Shown: positions 36,455 through 45,973, counted from the first letter of the stretch. The stretch is DNA of 64,000 nt from Methylobacter tundripaludum SV96 (GCF_000190755.2 NZ_JH109152.1:2173937-2237936), one strand, 5' to 3'. A program made the numbers and translations. The notes: generated by a model from the sequence alone, not told the origin.

Positions 36455-38104
36455 ATGGATATTACTGTTACTCCCTGGTCGGCATCGGCGGCCTTCCCGC
36501 TGCTCACTACGCTAACGCTGGTTCCGCTGGCGGCCATGATCGCTATCCTGTTTTCGCGGTCATCGACTGTTGCACTGCGTTTCGGCTTCGCCGGAGCGTC
36601 GTTGACGCTATTGCTTAGCGTCTATTTGCTGACTGTTTTCGATTCTGCCACGCCCGGTATTCATCTGGTTGAACATGTGCATTTTGCAGGACTCAGTTAC
36701 CGTGTCGGCGTCGATGGAACGAATATTTTATTTATCCCGCTGACCGCCGTTTTAACCTTGCTGGCTTTGATCTATACCTTGATCACCCGGCATGTGACCG
36801 ACCGGCTGTTTATTGCCTGTCTGTTGGGTTATGAAACGGTATTGATCGGCGCATTTGCCGCGCTGAATGTGATGCAGTTCTGGCTATGGTGCGTGCTGGA
36901 ATTGATTCCTGTGGCGCTGTTGACCATTCATGCCGGAACCGGGCAAAACCGGCGCTGGGTCGTCGTGCGATTACTGCAATATTGGGTCAGCGGTTTGCTG
37001 ATGACCTTGGCCGGTTTTTTGTTGCTGGCCTTCGGCTTGATCGATGCCGAACATGCGCTGACTTTCGACTGGCTGACGCTTAAACAGAATAATGCCTATC
37101 TGCACGATGAGGTGTTGATTTTTATTCTGCTGTTCTTCGGCTTTGCGATCCGCATGCCGTTATTTCCGTTTCACGGCTGGTTGCCGGTGTTGGCGGAACA
37201 AGGCACGGTCGCCAGCGCCGTCATTTTTTTGGTGGGCTTGAAACTGGGCATTTATGCGGTCATTCGTTTCATTTTGCCGATGGTGCCCGGCGTTGCCGAA
37301 CAATGGGCCGGGTTTGTGGTGACACTGGGTTTGATCAGCATTTTTTACGGCGCGTTGCTGGCGCTGATGCAAATTAACATTCGCCGGTTACTGGCTTTTG
37401 CGGTCATCAGTCAAACCGGAATGCTGGTTATCGGCACCTTCTGTTTTAACGAGAACGGCCTGGAAGGCAGCCTGCTGCTGTCAGTGGCATACGGTCTGGC
37501 GATGGCGGGCATGCTGTTCAGCGTCGGCCTGATTTATGAGCGCTGCCGAACCGCTTATCTGCCGCGTCTGGGCGGGTTGTTCGATACCAACGGCACGTTG
37601 GCATTGCTGTTCCTGATTTCCGCGCTGAGCACCATGGTGATGCCCGGCACGCCGGGATTCGACGCGGCGCATTTGCTGGTTGAAGGGATTATCGAGGAAG
37701 ACGGCTGGCTGCTTGCCATCGCTATTTTGGTCGGCAACGTGATGTCCGCCGCTTTCCTGTTATGGGCGTTCCAACGGATTTTCATGGCGAATCCCAAGCG
37801 TGCCAAACAACCGTATAATTGCGCGCACCACCCGGTTTGGAAGGAGCGTTTTATTACCGTGGTGATTTGCCTGTTGCTGATCGGCACCGGTTTTTACACG
37901 ACGCCGTGGCTGAATTTTATAGATCAGGATGCGGCCGCTATCGGCAAGCAATTTCCGATGCACGGCGCACAAATCCCCCTTAATCCCCCTTTTTCAAAGG
38001 GGGAGGCCAGTCAGCCTTGCACTACCGATCTCAGTTCCCCCCTTTGCAAAAGGGGGGCTAGGGGGGATTCCAACACCGACACCAAGGACGACCAACATGA
38101 GTAA
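36455..38104 (+). CDS. NuoM-like antiporter subunit with Lys-to-Arg change
   Basis: The ATG at 36455 is preceded by TGAGGCTC (GAGG, 5-nt spacing). The 549-aa product has about 14 membrane segments. It keeps Glu in LELIPVALL and Lys in LVGLKLGIYAVIRF, but the lysine that pairs with the glutamate in proton channels is replaced: FAIRMPLFPFHGW has Arg where NuoM has Lys. The last ~45 residues after the final helix (from ~505) come from an inserted repeat. The stop overlaps the next start by 8 bp. It is the third antiporter-like subunit of this DAB operon. Confidence 0.85.
   Translation: MDITVTPWSASAAFPLLTTLTLVPLAAMIAILFSRSSTVALRFGFAGASLTLLLSVYLLTVFDSATPGIHLVEHVHFAGLSYRVGVDGTNILFIPLTAVLTLLALIYTLITRHVTDRLFIACLLGYETVLIGAFAALNVMQFWLWCVLELIPVALLTIHAGTGQNRRWVVVRLLQYWVSGLLMTLAGFLLLAFGLIDAEHALTFDWLTLKQNNAYLHDEVLIFILLFFGFAIRMPLFPFHGWLPVLAEQGTVASAVIFLVGLKLGIYAVIRFILPMVPGVAEQWAGFVVTLGLISIFYGALLALMQINIRRLLAFAVISQTGMLVIGTFCFNENGLEGSLLLSVAYGLAMAGMLFSVGLIYERCRTAYLPRLGGLFDTNGTLALLFLISALSTMVMPGTPGFDAAHLLVEGIIEEDGWLLAIAILVGNVMSAAFLLWAFQRIFMANPKRAKQPYNCAHHPVWKERFITVVICLLLIGTGFYTTPWLNFIDQDAAAIGKQFPMHGAQIPLNPPFSKGEASQPCTTDLSSPLCKRGARGDSNTDTKDDQHE
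37971..38073. repeat. Inverted-repeat element inside the 3' end of the NuoM-like gene
   Basis: AAATCCCCCTTAATCCCCC near 37972 and CTAGGGGGGATT ending near 38071 are the outer arms. Inner arms are CCCCCTTTTTCAAAGGGGGA and TTCCCCCCTTTGCAAAAGGG. Read in frame the element encodes IPLNPPFSKGEASQP and LSSPLCKRGARGDSN, the familiar translation of a repeat that is widespread in bacterial genomes. It adds a non-native tail to the upstream protein and lies just before the next start codon. Confidence 0.85.
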
Positions 38105-39626
38105 TGCCAGTTTTCCCGTTTTAAGCCTGATTATTTTACTGCCTTTATTGGGCGCGTTTGCGGTAGCCGTTACTGGTAATATCCGTCTGGCCAAGAACAT
38201 TGCGCTGTTGTTTGCTGCGCTGGAATTAATCGCAACAGGGTGTGTGCTGCAGTTGTTTAATGCCGACCTAGCCGATTTTCAACTGGTCGAACACTACGCC
38301 TGGATACCCAGCCTGAATATCGAATACCTGATTGGCGTGGACGGCATTTCAGTGTTGTTTTTGCCGATGTCCGCACTGTTGACCTTAATGGCGATCGTCG
38401 CTTCATGGAACTCGGTGCAACACCTGACCCGTTTCCATTTTGGCTTGTTGCTGGCCTTGGAAGGCATCACCATCGGTGTGTTTCTGGCGCTGGATATGGC
38501 GCTGTTCTTTTTGTTTTGGGAGCTGACCCTGCCGCCGATTTTCTTCTTGATCGGCTTATGGGGCATCGGTTCGGGGCGGCGTGGCGCGGCGATAAAATAC
38601 ACGCTGTTCATGTTGTTTGGCGGCGTGCCGTTACTGTTTGCGATAATCATACTGGCAGTCAATCACGCCACCGCAGTCGGCGGCAGTATCCCGCAAGATA
38701 TGGCTTTCAGCCTGCCGGTATTATTGGCAACGGCATTGCCGGATAATCTGCAAGCGTTGGTGTTTTTATTATTACTGCTCGGCTTTTCCGTTAAAGCGCC
38801 GCTGGTGCCGTTTCATACCTGGCTGCCCACCGTCGCCATGGAAGGTCCGACGCAGTTAACCGCCGTATTGACCGGCTTGAAACTAGGCGCTTTCGGCATC
38901 ATCCGTTTTGCGATGCCGCTGGCGCCGTCCGCCGCCGTTCAATACAGCTGGGTGCTGGGCATACTCGGCGCGATCACGCTGGTGTATAGCGCGTTGATTG
39001 CGTTGCAGCAAACCAATCTGCGCCGCTTGCTGGCTTATGCCAGCGTCAGCCATGTCGGCTTGGTCATCGTCGGTATTGCGTCGTTGAATATGCAGGGCAT
39101 ACAGGGGGCGATATTTCAATTGCTGAACTTCACGATGGTTGCCGGGTCCCTGATGCTGGTGGCCGGATTTATCCAGCATCGTTTGGGCAGTACCGAGGCT
39201 ATCCATCTGGGCGGTCTGGCTAAAGTCATGCCGCGACTGACCTGTTTTTACTTTTTATTTGCGCTGGCCAGCATAGGATTGCCCGGAACCAGCGGTTTCC
39301 CTGCCGAATTATTGTTGATTGTCAGCACCATGCTGGCGCATCCCAGTATCAGCATCGCAGCCCTGGTCGGCGCGATACTCAGCGCCGCGTATATGCTGTC
39401 CTTTACCCGCCGCGCCTTCTTCGGTCCCGTCACCCAGGCCGGTGTCAAACAGGTGCAGGATTTGCGGCCACGCGAGCTGACGCTGCTGTGCGTATCGGCG
39501 CTGTTAATCTTGGGATTCGGTTTTTTCCCTAATGGCGTGCTGAAAACCAATCGGGCAACGGCGGAAGCCTGGTTGAGCCGGTTAATGGATCAGCCGGTAA
39601 TGGCAAGCAATGCTGAGCAGGATTAA
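38097..39626 (+). CDS. NuoM-like antiporter subunit, last gene of the DAB-type operon
   Basis: I use the ATG at 38097, where a hydrophobic N terminus begins; the frame extends upstream only through the repeat. The 509-aa product has about 14 membrane segments and intact channel residues: Glu in LFWELTLPP, Lys in GFSVKAPLVPFHTWLP and Lys in TGLKLGAFGIIRF. It overlaps the preceding gene by 8 bp. With 28856 and 36455 it makes three NuoM-like proteins in one operon, more than the usual one DabB. Confidence 0.88.
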   Translation: MSNASFPVLSLIILLPLLGAFAVAVTGNIRLAKNIALLFAALELIATGCVLQLFNADLADFQLVEHYAWIPSLNIEYLIGVDGISVLFLPMSALLTLMAIVASWNSVQHLTRFHFGLLLALEGITIGVFLALDMALFFLFWELTLPPIFFLIGLWGIGSGRRGAAIKYTLFMLFGGVPLLFAIIILAVNHATAVGGSIPQDMAFSLPVLLATALPDNLQALVFLLLLLGFSVKAPLVPFHTWLPTVAMEGPTQLTAVLTGLKLGAFGIIRFAMPLAPSAAVQYSWVLGILGAITLVYSALIALQQTNLRRLLAYASVSHVGLVIVGIASLNMQGIQGAIFQLLNFTMVAGSLMLVAGFIQHRLGSTEAIHLGGLAKVMPRLTCFYFLFALASIGLPGTSGFPAELLLIVSTMLAHPSISIAALVGAILSAAYMLSFTRRAFFGPVTQAGVKQVQDLRPRELTLLCVSALLILGFGFFPNGVLKTNRATAEAWLSRLMDQPVMASNAEQD

Positions 39627-39989
39627 AAGAGATGCAGCACTCAGTCATTGTAAATATGAAGTAACTCTTCTGCTAAGCAGCATCCGCAGATCGCAGGTAG
39701 ATAGCCACCTCTCCTGATGGAGAGGGCTGGGGTGAGGAGAAATTGAATCAACAAGCTACCTTGGTTTAGCTGTAGTGGTTCAAACCTAATCTGACAGACA
39801 CTTCTAAAAATCAGTAACTGTCAGATTAGGTTTGAACCGCTACACTTCATAGCTGCATGGATACTGGAAAGCGGCTAAATGAAAAATAAAAAGGGATCAA
39901 GCCGTGCGTTGTGGATGTTTAAAATAAAAAATTGCCCATATACAATGTAAGGCACCTTCTTTTTTTCATTCTTTCACGGTCTCTTGGAA
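39627..39989. other. Intergenic region with repeats, after the DAB operon
   Basis: No gene is seen. A stem CCTCTCC (39708-39714) / GGAGAGG (39719-39725) sits in a GGGCTGGGGTGAGG-type repeat common in proteobacterial intergenic DNA. A 74-bp inverted-repeat element follows (see 39771). No strong terminator with a T-tail is visible. Confidence 0.6.
39771..39844. repeat. 74-bp MITE-like element with 27-bp inverted repeats
   Basis: The 27-bp arm starting TGTAGTGGTTCAAACCTAAT at 39771-39797 is matched by its complement at 39818-39844 with one mismatch, around a 20-bp spacer. The ends are TGT...ACA, as in several insertion sequence families. No transposase is present, so this is a non-autonomous remnant or MITE. 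Confidence 0.8.
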
Positions 39990-40274
39990 TTACGCAACCT
40001 CACGCGCCGCCTCTTCAATAATACTATCAGGCACGCCAAGCTTTTTTAACGCCGCAATCAACTTGGCTTCCTTGCTCAAGGCAAACTGCGCTTCATCGCG
40101 GCGCAAACCCTCGCTAATGTACGACTTTAATAATGGCTGATAGCCGGAAAAGCCTTTGCAGGGTGCTATAACCTTCATGGATTCCACCACATCGACCGGG
40201 ATGCGCAAAGTGATCGAAGTCATGGGGCGGTCTTTAGTTAAACGTTTTTTAACTGTGTCAGAAATCATAAGCAT
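39990..40274 (-). CDS. BrnA/CopG-type ribbon-helix-helix antitoxin
   Basis: The 94-aa product has a ribbon-helix-helix (PMTSITLRIPVDVVESMKVIA) followed by GYQPLLKSYISEGLRR, the pattern of antitoxins paired with BrnT. It overlaps the brnT-like frame by 17 bp, toxin first. The antitoxin looks intact while its toxin frame is broken, a common end state of toxin-antitoxin decay. Confidence 0.8.
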   Translation of the reverse strand: MLMISDTVKKRLTKDRPMTSITLRIPVDVVESMKVIAPCKGFSGYQPLLKSYISEGLRRDEAQFALSKEAKLIAALKKLGVPDSIIEEAAREVA

Positions 40275-40552
40275 TGCGCTCCGTTAGCGTGGCCTTGCGG
40301 GCCGAAATAAGCCGGATAAACTCACCTTCAACCTCAATATGCACAACAAACAGCAATCGGCCTTTTTCATCGTAGCCGATAACCGCATCTCGTGATTCAT
40401 GGTTGCGGCCTGCATCAACCAGTTTCAAAAACGGGTCGAAGAAAGCTTCGGCAGCTTGGTCGAACGTAATCCCGTCATGTTTGATTGCGTTCGCCAGCTT
40501 TGCGGGCATTCCAAACAAAGCTGACGCCGTTTTTCTCGTAGTGAATATCCAT
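40258..40552 (-). pseudogene. Frameshifted brnT-like toxin
   Basis: From the ATG at 40552 one frame reads MDIHYEKNGVSFVWNARKAG and ends at TGA after ERNQT. The remaining BrnT sequence is in another frame: KLANAIKHDGITFDQAAEAFF, a central ESRDAVIGYDEKGRLLF and RLISARKATLTERNAYDF. In intact family members the WNARK-like and LAN-KHG-like parts are continuous, which places the lesion near 40500-40506, probably loss of two bases. An ATG at 40509 could still start an 83-aa shortened toxin, so some activity cannot be ruled out. Confidence 0.75.
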
Positions 40553-40622
40553 ATGAGCAAGATTAATATAATGTATTGGCTTTGTAAATACAAATAGTGG
40601 GCGGTTCGCTTGATTTACCGCA

Positions 40623-43600
40623 TTATGATTTCTTTTTCTTGCGTGGTGGCTTTTCTGAGGCGAGATATTTTCTGCCTGCTACACCCATCTGTCTCAGTGA
40701 GTTCTCAATACTCAAGTCTCGATTTTCGCTGTTTCCGAAGACGTGGGCGGCATTTTCTTTAAGTGTAGCTAATCGACTGGCGAGTTCATCTTCAGTCCAC
40801 ACATTTTTTGCATAAAAGGCAATTACGGTGCAAGCTCCCAGCAGGAAATCTGAATCAATTCCCTCATGTTTTGCTTCCGTTAATTGGTGGACTTGGTGGA
40901 TTTGCTGTACCTGAGTGTCCGATAATACTGGTTCCCATGTTTGCCGTGAAAGACCTGCAAATGTACAGAAAACAGCTGATAACGGTTCCAATGCCCTGTC
41001 ACCATTGCTACTCAACCACAGCATAAGCAGATGATCTAATGTTGTCGAGGAGGGTGAGGGTCGCAAGCTTTGTTTTCGATTGAGGAGGATAACTGCAAAA
41101 GCAACCGCTGCCGCAGTCCAGATAGTTGGGTCGTTGTGAAAAAGCAGGCTTTCCACTTTATCTAACGGCATCCATTCCGCACTAAACTGATTGTCATGGC
41201 TTTTTCGTGCTATCCCAGAGCATGCAAATAGCCCTCGGACTATTTCTTCCTTAATCTGGCTAGCGAGAAGTCTCTGTAGTTCGGCTTGTCCTTCGATGCT
41301 AAGCCAATAGCCCGGTGGTTGTCGATAGAGCATGAAATTTCCGTAGGAGAAATAGATTTTTGTTTCGATTGGCCACTGCATGGGTTCATACAAAAGCCAC
41401 ATTTGATGCAGTAGCTCATCACCATAGGGGCCGCGGCAGAGTGCTTGCCAATCACCACCGGTCTGACATCCGCTTGAAAAAAGAGCAAGCAGTTGCAATG
41501 CCGCTGTGAGTGTTTTCGGCGTAGCTTCTGCTTCCTCCACTAAGCATTGCATGAGTCGTGCAACCGGGGCGGGTAATCGTGGAGGATAATCTAACCATTC
41601 CTTCTTACCGTTAAAATTTTTCCTTGCCTCCAGCTTACGGCGTAGCTTATTTCCTTCTGCTACCAGCTCTGCCATGAGTGGTTCCGCCTGTTTTCTGGCC
41701 AGCACTGCTGCCATGGGAATGACTTCCTTCCATTCCTCTGAGGTAAGGCAGGACGAAAGCGGTGTCAGCACATTATCGCTAGCACCATATTCCAGGTAAT
41801 GTCCTTCGGCAGCCGCTACAGCTGCAAGGTACTCCTGAAAGGTAAGGTGGCGGAATTGATAAAACGGTACGGTGCGCCCTGCTTCCAATTGATGCCCTGC
41901 CTCAAGCAGTAGGCTGGAACGGAGTTCAACGCGTTTGAGAAATTCATACGGTGTATCTTTGGCATAGCGGCGGATTTGCGGTAATTTATCACGCGCCGCT
42001 TCCAACAATTCCAGCAGTTCCTTCTCTGTTGCCGTTTGCTTTCCAGCACGCATGAGCTGAAAAGCGACGCAGGCAAGCTGGGGTATAGCCTCCTTGAGGT
42101 TGAGCGCGTCATGACCTTTGATGTTCCAGGTATCGAGCAGTACTTCAACGGCACGTCCATAAAGGCTAACGCGATCTGGTGGTAATCGTCCTCCGGCACC
42201 ATGTTTAACCACCAACAGCATCGTCAGTAGCAAAGGATTTTCTGCAAGGCGGCGCAGTGAACCGTTGTGTAGAAGGCGCTGTGCTAACTCATGACCCTCA
42301 ATCTTGGCTTCCGGAGAGTCCCCTATCATGAGGGTCTGCCAGTGATTACAGAGTGCGGTGATTGCCTCTTCATCTAAAGGCGCAACATTCCATCGCTCAC
42401 AAAAACGTGAAAGGCAGGGTGCCACAAGATTGAATCCTGCCTCACGACTGGTAACGATGAGGCGGGTGTTCTTGTATTCGTCAAGGAAAGCCTCAAGATG
42501 ATCTACAAAAATACTACGGCTTGCATCATCGTGGATTTCATCAAGACCATCGACTAAAAGGAGGACGCGACCTTTCTTAAACAACGGAATAAGGGCGCTG
42601 TCGAGACCTTTTAAAGCAATCTGTCCGGTGATGTCAGCAATATTGCGAAGAAGTGTAAGGATGGGCAACTGGATATGCTCACGCCATTCGCGGCAACGAA
42701 TGAGAACAGGTAAAAGATCAAGCTTCGGCAACTGATCTTCGCTGGCTTGTTGGCGGTAGGGATCAGCATAAGCCACAGCGAGGCGTTTTAGCAGCAGTGT
42801 TTTTCCTCCACCGGGCAGTGCTAACAGCGCTAATTGTTTGTGCTTGGCAAATATTTTACCGAAGGGCAGAGGATCTTTGTTTTTTTCCTGCCACTCTAGG
42901 AGTTTTTGTTCACTATCTGGATCGTTCGCGGGAATATCGGGTCTGCAGGGTAGCACCTTAAGCGGAACAAAGAGGCGTTCGAGGTCAAACTTACGTTGTG
43001 CTGTATCCATATCGGCACGCACCCCTTCAATGGTCATTTGTCCACAGTCCCTCAATAAGAAGGCTCGATAATCGTTTATGAGGCATGAGTGTTCATCATT
43101 AACGCTAGCGGCTTTTGTTGTATTGCGCTTCTTTTTAGAAGGTGAAATGAGGGAAGGGAAGTGCATTAGCAGGAATGTCGAAAGGTTGTCATGGCTTTCG
43201 CCATAACTTATTGGTTCAACGAAACCATGCCATGCTGAATCGGCGTGTCGTGCTGCTACTTCGTCTTCACAAACCAAGGCGTAATGTTGATGCGCTCCGG
43301 TATTTATTTTCTCTCTCAACCATTTAATAAGCGCCGAGAAATTGGGATCGGCAAATGTATCGCCGCAACCGATAAAGAGCAGCTGCTTAAATGAGCTGAG
43401 GCTGCGCTGGATAAGATCACGCACATCGTGGTTACGGGTGGTCTCATAATCGCTAATGCCGAGTATGCAGGTAGAAGGAACATCCCATGAGCCGTGAAGG
43501 TGCAAAATACCAGCGCTTTCACGACGCATCCACGCTGTGACTTTGGTGGGTTCGCCAAAATTGATCGGAGGAAGTCCTGTTACGCGTTCTAACAGTGGGT

Positions 43601-44060
43601 CGTAATTTAGTGTGCAAAGGGGAATGCCTGCGGCATGGATGGCGCTTATTGCGCTCACCATTTCCTTATTTATCGGTTGGACATCTTTGAATACGTTTTC
43701 CAGCCAACGAGCATAGAGATTGCCCTGAGGTGCCTCAAGTTTGCGACCCATAAACTCCGCCGCACTAAGTAGATCATCAATATCGCTGGAATCGAGCTGA
43801 GCTTTCCAAGCCTCATCTTGTGCTAGGGTGATTTTCCCTTTCTTCACACCATGGGCAAAGCCATCCTCAATCAATCCCTTCCATGAGAGACTGGGAATTG
43901 TGCCATTTGTAAGAGCCATGCTTACGCCAGTACCAACAATCACAACGAGTTCGCCACGTCGGGCAGAGTCTGTGAGTCGAGCGATTGGCTCAGGGCTTGA
44001 ACACTTCGGCAATGATGGGGATTTGCCAGACGCTTTAATTGATTTGCGGGGTGTATTCAT
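40623..44060 (-). CDS. SIR2-NACHT protein, probable anti-phage STAND NTPase
   Basis: The ATG at 44060 (1145 aa) is preferred; the frame extends to 44120 through low-complexity sequence with no ribosome site. An N-terminal SIR2-like domain (~25-300) shows VVIVGTGVSMAL, TLNYDPLLER and ILHLHGSWD. The LNYD asparagine and LHG histidine are the expected catalytic residues for NAD+ cleavage. A NACHT ATPase follows: Walker A LPGGGKTLLLKRLA (~420), Walker B VLLLVDGLDEI (~515), sensor LIVTSREAG and the helical FQEYLAA segment. The C-terminal ~450 residues are helical with no recognised sensor repeat. Known bacterial NACHT and Avs proteins sense phage proteins and fire an effector; here the effector would deplete NAD+. 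It is unlinked to other genes except the brnTA remnant. Confidence 0.88.
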   Translation of the reverse strand: MNTPRKSIKASGKSPSLPKCSSPEPIARLTDSARRGELVVIVGTGVSMALTNGTIPSLSWKGLIEDGFAHGVKKGKITLAQDEAWKAQLDSSDIDDLLSAAEFMGRKLEAPQGNLYARWLENVFKDVQPINKEMVSAISAIHAAGIPLCTLNYDPLLERVTGLPPINFGEPTKVTAWMRRESAGILHLHGSWDVPSTCILGISDYETTRNHDVRDLIQRSLSSFKQLLFIGCGDTFADPNFSALIKWLREKINTGAHQHYALVCEDEVAARHADSAWHGFVEPISYGESHDNLSTFLLMHFPSLISPSKKKRNTTKAASVNDEHSCLINDYRAFLLRDCGQMTIEGVRADMDTAQRKFDLERLFVPLKVLPCRPDIPANDPDSEQKLLEWQEKNKDPLPFGKIFAKHKQLALLALPGGGKTLLLKRLAVAYADPYRQQASEDQLPKLDLLPVLIRCREWREHIQLPILTLLRNIADITGQIALKGLDSALIPLFKKGRVLLLVDGLDEIHDDASRSIFVDHLEAFLDEYKNTRLIVTSREAGFNLVAPCLSRFCERWNVAPLDEEAITALCNHWQTLMIGDSPEAKIEGHELAQRLLHNGSLRRLAENPLLLTMLLVVKHGAGGRLPPDRVSLYGRAVEVLLDTWNIKGHDALNLKEAIPQLACVAFQLMRAGKQTATEKELLELLEAARDKLPQIRRYAKDTPYEFLKRVELRSSLLLEAGHQLEAGRTVPFYQFRHLTFQEYLAAVAAAEGHYLEYGASDNVLTPLSSCLTSEEWKEVIPMAAVLARKQAEPLMAELVAEGNKLRRKLEARKNFNGKKEWLDYPPRLPAPVARLMQCLVEEAEATPKTLTAALQLLALFSSGCQTGGDWQALCRGPYGDELLHQMWLLYEPMQWPIETKIYFSYGNFMLYRQPPGYWLSIEGQAELQRLLASQIKEEIVRGLFACSGIARKSHDNQFSAEWMPLDKVESLLFHNDPTIWTAAAVAFAVILLNRKQSLRPSPSSTTLDHLLMLWLSSNGDRALEPLSAVFCTFAGLSRQTWEPVLSDTQVQQIHQVHQLTEAKHEGIDSDFLLGACTVIAFYAKNVWTEDELASRLATLKENAAHVFGNSENRDLSIENSLRQMGVAGRKYLASEKPPRKKKKS

Positions 44061-44381
44061 GGGGGTGAGTGCGTTGTTATTATATGAAGGCTTTGGTTTT
44101 TGTCGAGGCCAAATAAACATAGCGCTCTAAGTGTAGGTGGTGAGAACACTGTCGGCGGAGTATAGCAACCAGCGAATGGCGGGGCAATTGATTACATCCT
44201 CGTATTGCCGAAGAGGGACGGGGTTTGTAACCCCGTCCCTGACCTTTCTGCGATGTCCGAGCTAAGCATAAGCAGATGCAATTAACCAGCACAAACGCTT
44301 CGAACGGGGTAACATGCCCCGTCCGGCTGTAAGCAATGTGTCTCGCCTTAAGCGAAAAGCCCTCGGGCATACTGCTAATAT

Positions 44382-45476
44382 TTACGAATCATCAACCTGA
44401 TCCGCCAACACGGTCAGCTTCTTGACCAACTCCGATAATTGCTCTTGGCTTTCCGCGCGTATCGTTGCATGAGCCACTTTCCGGCCTTTGCGCGGGGATT
44501 TGTCGTAAAGATGCAAATGCGCGTGGGGAATGGCTAATAGCTCTTCAGTCTTAGGCAGTCCGCCGATGAAATTGACCATGGCCGCATTGCCTACCGGCGC
44601 TGTTGAACCTAACGGCAAATCCAGAATCGCCCGCAAGTGATTTTCAAACTGGCTGGTTTCCGCGCCTTCAATCGTCCAATGGCCGGAGTTATGCACACGT
44701 GGCGCGAACTCGTTGGCAACCAGTTGGCCGTCTACTTCGAACAGTTCCAAGGCCAGTACGCCGACGTAATCCAACGCTTCCAGCAAGCGGGAAATATAGC
44801 TTTCGGCCTGTTGTTGCATCGGGTCATTGGTGCGGCATTCGGAAACGCGCAGGATGCCGCCGCGATGCAGGTTTTCCGATAACGGGTAGAAAACAACTTC
44901 CCCTGAAACGCTGCGCACGGCGATAATGGACACTTCGCGGTTAAACGGAACGAAGGCTTCGACGACAGCCGGTACGCCTTGCAACAATTCCCAGGCCGGT
45001 TTTAAATCGTCCGGCGATTTGAGCAGCGATTGGCCTTTACCGTCGTAGCCTTGGGTGCAGCTTTTTAAAATAGCGGGATAGCCGAGGGTGATCATGGCTT
45101 GTTCCAGGCTTTCGAAGCTGTCTACGGCCGCATAATCCGGCGTAGGGATGCCGAGTCCAAAGAAAAAGCTTTTTTCGACTAATCGATCCTGGGCAACGGC
45201 CAGGGCTTTGGGTGATGGATGCACTTGGGTGTGAGAGGCCAGAAACTCTGCGACCTCAGCCGGAACGTTCTCGAATTCGTAAGTGACCACATCGGCGCGT
45301 TCCGCCAGTTGCGCCAGCAGTGCCGGATCGTTGTAGTCGCCGATCAAAGGTTCGCCCAGCTTGTTGGCACAGGCATCGGCGGAGGGATCGAGAAAAATAA
45401 AGTCCAGCCCCAAAGGTATGCCTGCCAATGCGATCATTCTGGCAAGCTGGCCTGCGCCCAATACACCAACTATCAT
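44382..45476 (-). CDS. purK: N5-carboxyaminoimidazole ribonucleotide synthase
   Basis: The 364-aa product is an ATP-grasp enzyme of purine synthesis that joins AIR, bicarbonate and ATP to form N5-CAIR. It starts [18 protein letters not shown] and has [12 protein letters not shown] and [17 protein letters not shown], the PurK signatures. Its start overlaps the purE stop by 4 bp, so purE and purK are translationally coupled, purE first. Confidence 0.97.
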   Translation of the reverse strand: MIVGVLGAGQLARMIALAGIPLGLDFIFLDPSADACANKLGEPLIGDYNDPALLAQLAERADVVTYEFENVPAEVAEFLASHTQVHPSPKALAVAQDRLVEKSFFFGLGIPTPDYAAVDSFESLEQAMITLGYPAILKSCTQGYDGKGQSLLKSPDDLKPAWELLQGVPAVVEAFVPFNREVSIIAVRSVSGEVVFYPLSENLHRGGILRVSECRTNDPMQQQAESYISRLLEALDYVGVLALELFEVDGQLVANEFAPRVHNSGHWTIEGAETSQFENHLRAILDLPLGSTAPVGNAAMVNFIGGLPKTEELLAIPHAHLHLYDKSPRKGRKVAHATIRAESQEQLSELVKKLTVLADQVDDS

Positions 45477-45973
45477 AAATCGTCCTCTGCTCGTGGGTCC
45501 GAGTGTGCAAGTACCGATTCGGTTTGCTCACTCCTGAAATTTTGTAATGCGTCCTTATACTGGACATGTTTGTTACTGATGATGGCCGCGGCCAGCAAGG
45601 CTGCGTTGATTGCTCCCGCCTTGCCTATCGCCAAGGTGCCGACCGGAATACCGGCAGGCATTTGTACGATGGACAGCAGGGAATCCATACCGTTTAGCGC
45701 TTTGGACTGCACCGGTACGCCCAGCACAGGCACCGCTGTTTTAGCTGCCGTCATGCCGGGCAAATGCGCCGCGCCGCCTGCCCCAGCAATGATCACTTCC
45801 AGACCTTTGCTTTCTGCCGTTTCGGCATAATGAAACAGTTTATCCGGTGTACGGTGCGCCGAGACCACTTCTACTTCGTGCGGAATGCCGAGTCGTTCCA
45901 GCGTTTCCGCTGCAAAGCGCATGGTTTCCCAGTCAGAGGTCGAGCCCATGATGATGCCAACCAGTGCGGTCAT
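45473..45973 (-). CDS. purE: N5-carboxyaminoimidazole ribonucleotide mutase
   Basis: The 166-aa product converts N5-CAIR to CAIR. It has the class I PurE signatures [24 protein letters not shown] and [12 protein letters not shown] ribosome site (AGGAGT) precedes the ATG at 45973 on the minus strand. It forms a two-gene operon with purK. Confidence 0.97.
   Translation of the reverse strand: MTALVGIIMGSTSDWETMRFAAETLERLGIPHEVEVVSAHRTPDKLFHYAETAESKGLEVIIAGAGGAAHLPGMTAAKTAVPVLGVPVQSKALNGMDSLLSIVQMPAGIPVGTLAIGKAGAINAALLAAAIISNKHVQYKDALQNFRSEQTESVLAHSDPRAEDDL

Noticed and set aside
37929-38096. Upstream extension of the last NuoM-like gene
   Set aside because: The extra codons come from the inverted-repeat element and overlap the previous gene; the hydrophobic N terminus starts at 38097.
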